From assembly GCF_031326345.1 (NCBI RefSeq), contig NZ_CP133671.1:4092001-4156000 (forward strand): a DNA stretch of 64,000 nt, read 5' to 3'. The stretch's first letter is position 1. Each line of letters starts with the position of its first letter. This DNA comes from Aureispira sp. CCB-E (lineage in GTDB: Bacteria; Bacteroidota; Bacteroidia; Chitinophagales; Saprospiraceae). The notes beneath the pieces are model-generated. The model was not told where the DNA came from, did not search any database, and saw only the letters and a program-made list of their open reading frames with translations. Shown piece after piece: positions 61,317 to 64,000 of this stretch. A program made the translations under genes and the position numbers.

Positions 61317-62246
61317 ATGCCATTATTCAAAATAATTGAAAACGGTAACCTTGAAAATATTAAGGAACATCCTTTTAAACTGGAAAAAGATATTCAGACC
61401 TTAACCGAAAACAATTTACAATCAATTTTTGGACTTGAATTCGTAAAATCAGAATTTAGTTTAAACAATTTTAGAATTGATACATTGGCTTTTGACAAGG
61501 AAGCTGGAACTTTTGTAATTATTGAGTACAAGCGAGATAAAAATTTTAGTGTCATTGACCAAGGCTACGCCTATCTATCGTTGATGCTAAACAACAAGGC
61601 TGATTTTATTTTAGAATTTAATGAAAGCGGTAAAGGGACTTTACGAAGAAAAGACGTTGACTGGTCGCAATCAAGAGTAATTTTTATTTCACCATCCTTT
61701 ACAACTTACCAAAAAGAGGCGATTAATTTTAAAGACTTACCCATTGAATTATGGGAGATAAAAAGATACAACAATAAGACAATAACTTACAACCAAATAA
61801 AGACTTCAGGAGCTCAAGAAAGTATTAAGACCATCTCAAGCAAAGATGCTGTTGTTGACCAAGTCAATAAAGAAGTAAAGGTTTATACCGAACAAGATCA
61901 CTTGGAAGGGGCTAATTCTGAAATTAAAGAGATGTATCATGCCTTAAAAGAGCGAATAATTAATTTAGATGATAACGTTTCTCCTCATCCAAAGAAAAAA
62001 ACGATTGGCTTCAAGATCGAGAATCAAATATTTTGTGATTTTGTAATCCAAAGTAAAGCACTTAAAATATACCTCAATCTAAAAAGTGGAGATTTGATGG
62101 ATGCAAAGAATATCTCAAGAGATGTTTCTAATGTAGGACATTGGGGAAATGGGTCTTATGAAATAAAAGTTCAAGATTTGGATGATATAGAATATTTGCT
62201 AAGCCTTATAAAGCAATCTATTAGAAAAAACAAAAACGATAGTTAG
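61317..62246 (+). CDS. PD-(D/E)XK nuclease-like domain fused to DUF5655
   Basis: The N-terminal domain has the nuclease core: D55 in [11 protein letters not shown]70-Y-K72 in FVIIEYKRD (ExK) and a Q82 after it (DQGYAYL). The C-terminal 100 residues ([25 protein letters not shown] to [15 protein letters not shown]) are a DUF5655 domain. Proteins of this layout are annotated as endonuclease-like and occur near defence or repair genes. There is no toxin/antitoxin partner. Active-site residues are intact, so activity is plausible. Confidence 0.8.
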   Translation: MPLFKIIENGNLENIKEHPFKLEKDIQTLTENNLQSIFGLEFVKSEFSLNNFRIDTLAFDKEAGTFVIIEYKRDKNFSVIDQGYAYLSLMLNNKADFILEFNESGKGTLRRKDVDWSQSRVIFISPSFTTYQKEAINFKDLPIELWEIKRYNNKTITYNQIKTSGAQESIKTISSKDAVVDQVNKEVKVYTEQDHLEGANSEIKEMYHALKERIINLDDNVSPHPKKKTIGFKIENQIFCDFVIQSKALKIYLNLKSGDLMDAKNISRDVSNVGHWGNGSYEIKVQDLDDIEYLLSLIKQSIRKNKNDS

Positions 62247-62323
62247 CAAAATACGGTGGCTGCACCAAAACCTGTTTCTATAAAATACTATTGCTAAACC
62301 TTATCAATGATTAAAATAAACAC

Positions 62324-62749
62324 ATGGAATTAAAATTTAAAGATAAAACAGTAAAAATAACCTGTCTATATCAGTGGCCAACTTATCAAGATCTTATCGT
62401 AGGAATTCCGTATGAAAAAATAAACCAAGAGATTTTAGCAAAAATTCATAAAAAAGCTATACCGTTCACCCACGTCGAAAACTATTATTTAGTTACTCCA
62501 AAACAGATTCCCATTAACATCGGAAGAAAGTATCCATTTGGTAAGCCTATGCGGTTACCTGGAACTGTGTGCGTGATGGGGTTAAAATACCATGGAACAT
62601 CCAATTCAGAGGTTGGTGGTACTTCTTCATTGACTCTAATTTGTTTTCAAAACTCATTTGGTCCTCCATTTGAGCATGAAATTTTAAATGAAATTAAAAA
62701 TATAGAATGGTTCTCTTATGCGAAAGACAATAGTTGGGAGGAGTATTAG
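62324..62749 (+). CDS. hypothetical protein, 141 aa
   Basis: The soluble protein starts MELKFKDKTVKITCLYQWPTYQD and contains NIGRKYPFGKPMRLPGTV and GTSSLTLICFQNSFGPPF. It has several beta-like strands and no signal peptide. I do not recognise a family. The gene is 77 bp after the nuclease-like gene and ends just before a convergent hairpin. Confidence 0.55.
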   Translation: MELKFKDKTVKITCLYQWPTYQDLIVGIPYEKINQEILAKIHKKAIPFTHVENYYLVTPKQIPINIGRKYPFGKPMRLPGTVCVMGLKYHGTSNSEVGGTSSLTLICFQNSFGPPFEHEILNEIKNIEWFSYAKDNSWEEY

Positions 62750-62757
62750 ATGAATAA

Positions 62758-62783
62758 CAGAGGCACTAAATACCGTGCCTCTG
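62758..62783. terminator. hairpin between convergent genes
   Basis: CAGAGGCAC (62758-62766) pairs with GTGCCTCTG (62775-62783). It lies between the 141-residue gene and the lyase gene on the opposite strand. No strong T-tail, so it probably acts weakly in both directions. Confidence 0.55.
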
Positions 62784-62816
62784 CCTAGGAAATAAGAATT
62801 CTACAAATAGTAATAA

Positions 62817-64000
62817 TTAGATTTTCTCTAACTTGAATGTTTTTAAATAGCCATTTTCGTCCAACAATCGTAGCCAATAAACTCCTGCGGGAAGTGTTGA
62901 TAACTCAATTTTAGCTTTTGTTATTCCAGTCTGGAGTTTCTTTTCCCAAAGCATCTTTCCTACAGCATCATATAATTGCAAGAGAGCCTGTTGGTTCAAT
63001 TTTTCAAAAACAATTACAGAATTCCCCGTAGTTGGGTTAGGCAACACCTCCACATTCCCCCACACATCATCAAATTCTATTGCCCGAATATCTGAATATT
63101 CAAAAGCGCCGTTCTTATCAATCATTTTTAAGCGATAATAATTAACACCAGCTGTTGGGTTTTCGTGCACATATAAATATTGGTTATTTGTAGAAAATAG
63201 TTGATTGTTTTCCGTAGTCACCGTTCCTATTTTTGAAAAGCTTAATGCTTTCTCATTGCTCCATTCTACCTCAAAATGGCTTCTATCCCAATTAGCATTT
63301 GTTTCCCATGTTATTTCTGAGGTCATCTCTTTTTCTCCTTTTTGAACATTGAACAACAATAGTTCTAAAGGTAAAACGGCAACATTCATCTTCGGTACAG
63401 TTAAGGTAATTGGAGCACCAGCATAAACAAGTTCTTGATATCCATAAATCAATTCATCGCCAGTATTGGGCAGATTGATCACAATCCTACTTCCTCCATT
63501 CGCTAATGCTGTAACAATAGCCACTTCTCCTGCAATGGTATCAAATCCATGAATCTCCGTATGATAGGTACCTGGCATTAGATTTAGCGAAACTTCTAGT
63601 TCTATTGAAGAATTATTAATATCATGCATAGGATCACTTACTGTCAATTGAATGTCATTTACCCCCTCTTTTTCGAGAATTAATGCCGCTTTATTGGCAC
63701 GAATCCAAGTACTCTGCGTATTGTCTAAAAATGCAGTATCGGCTGCGTAGAAGGCTACCTCTGCCACCTTATTGGCATGATTGTATACAGCATGGCATCT
63801 CCCCTCTTTTATTTCAATATAATTGTCTGCCAAATATTGATTCATAATGAATGGCATGCTATCTTTTACAACATCTCCCACTAATACATAATGGTAGCCA
63901 TTGAGCGTTGTCTGATTAGGTGTCGTTCCGTGCCCTATGGCTATAATAAAATTATCACTAGTCCCACCTAGTGTTGGATTAATATGCGTCCCCGTTTTTA
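62817..64000 (-). CDS. C-terminal part of a T9SS-secreted PL8-like polysaccharide lyase, truncated by the window edge
   Basis: The frame is open on the minus strand from the stop at 62817 to base 64000 with no start, so the gene begins outside the window. AIGHGTTPNQTTLNGYHYVLV and LTVSDPMHDINNSSIELEV match the C-terminal beta-sandwich of polysaccharide lyase family 8 (chondroitin AC, hyaluronate or xanthan lyases), where DHG-x-P--Y-Y and L-VSDP are conserved. A T9SS type A sorting domain closes the protein (VLPNPTTGNSVIVFEKLN to FKLEKI). Between them is a fibronectin-like stretch WETNANWDRSHFEVEWSNE. PL8 assignment is inference; the catalytic domain lies outside the window. Confidence 0.7.
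   Translation of the reverse strand, partial: KTGTHINPTLGGTSDNFIIAIGHGTTPNQTTLNGYHYVLVGDVVKDSMPFIMNQYLADNYIEIKEGRCHAVYNHANKVAEVAFYAADTAFLDNTQSTWIRANKAALILEKEGVNDIQLTVSDPMHDINNSSIELEVSLNLMPGTYHTEIHGFDTIAGEVAIVTALANGGSRIVINLPNTGDELIYGYQELVYAGAPITLTVPKMNVAVLPLELLLFNVQKGEKEMTSEITWETNANWDRSHFEVEWSNEKALSFSKIGTVTTENNQLFSTNNQYLYVHENPTAGVNYYRLKMIDKNGAFEYSDIRAIEFDDVWGNVEVLPNPTTGNSVIVFEKLNQQALLQLYDAVGKMLWEKKLQTGITKAKIELSTLPAGVYWLRLLDENGYLKTFKLEKI

Noticed and set aside
1-64000. tRNA, rRNA, CRISPR arrays, prophage genes
   Set aside because: No such patterns seen by eye; short structured RNAs could be missed without a covariance search.

Overview
The window looks like a low-GC chromosomal segment of a Bacteroidota bacterium. 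The evidence is the type IX secretion (T9SS) C-terminal sorting domains (four exported proteins end in a YPNP/LPNP-type module), many lipoproteins with short lipoboxes, candidate promoters of the Bacteroidota TAnnTTTG type, and Bacteroidota-typical families (CHAT-TPR, DUF4419, DUF5694, propeller lipoproteins). A cytochrome-b5 front-end fatty-acid desaturase plus the Saprospiraceae-like giant adhesin fits a marine Saprospirales member such as Aureispira, a genus known to make arachidonic acid. That genus assignment is inference. No rRNA, tRNA or CRISPR array was seen.

Layout. 0-6.2 kb is accessory: a small membrane protein behind a 19-bp inverted repeat, an AbiJ-type abortive-infection protein, an IS3-family element, a sugar-kinase/RapZ-C fusion, an orphan protein with a HEPN-like Rx4H motif, and a start-less open frame. 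6.2-17.2 kb is a surface-protein block: two tandemly duplicated leucine-rich-repeat T9SS cargo proteins and a 2853-residue multidomain adhesin. 17.4-21.4 kb carries a MoxR ATPase, an exported degenerate pyruvate-phosphate-dikinase-like protein, a UspA-like/Dps-like pair whose Dps has lost both ferroxidase histidines, and a possible nuclease-fold protein. purK-purE follow on the minus strand.

23.6-28.8 kb holds paired small lipoproteins, a ClpP-like protein and an exported TPR-CHAT protein. 28.8-33.1 kb is a coherent sulfur-amino-acid locus: cysteine dioxygenase and a cysteine-sulfinate-type decarboxylase are divergent around a palindrome, with an Lrp/AsnC regulator and a sodium:solute symporter beside them. 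This is a plausible hypotaurine/taurine pathway. 33.4-34.6 kb is an HxlR-regulated YdhR-like gene with a membrane protein. 34.6-39.4 kb has exported unknowns, an ADP-ribosylglycohydrolase and a fumarylacetoacetase-family enzyme, followed by the front-end desaturase (minus). 41-43 kb is a MarR regulator, with a 26-bp perfect palindrome at its promoter, overlapping a lipid-anchored beta-lactamase-like hydrolase.

43-55 kb is a run of mostly single plus-strand genes: two AraC regulators, a methyltransferase, DUF418, DUF4419, a serpin, a TraB/Tiki-like lipoprotein, GNAT and a PDZ-alpha/beta hydrolase. 55.4-57.7 kb is the best-defined regulatory unit: two identical palindromes, covering the -33 and -7 promoter elements, precede DUF1826, a 63-residue protein and a COG0523 zinc GTPase. 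This is a probable Zur-controlled zinc-starvation operon. The window ends with lipoproteins, a seven-bladed propeller, a DUF6544-like protein, a PD-(D/E)XK-DUF5655 protein, and the C-terminal part of a T9SS-secreted PL8-like polysaccharide lyase that runs off the right edge.
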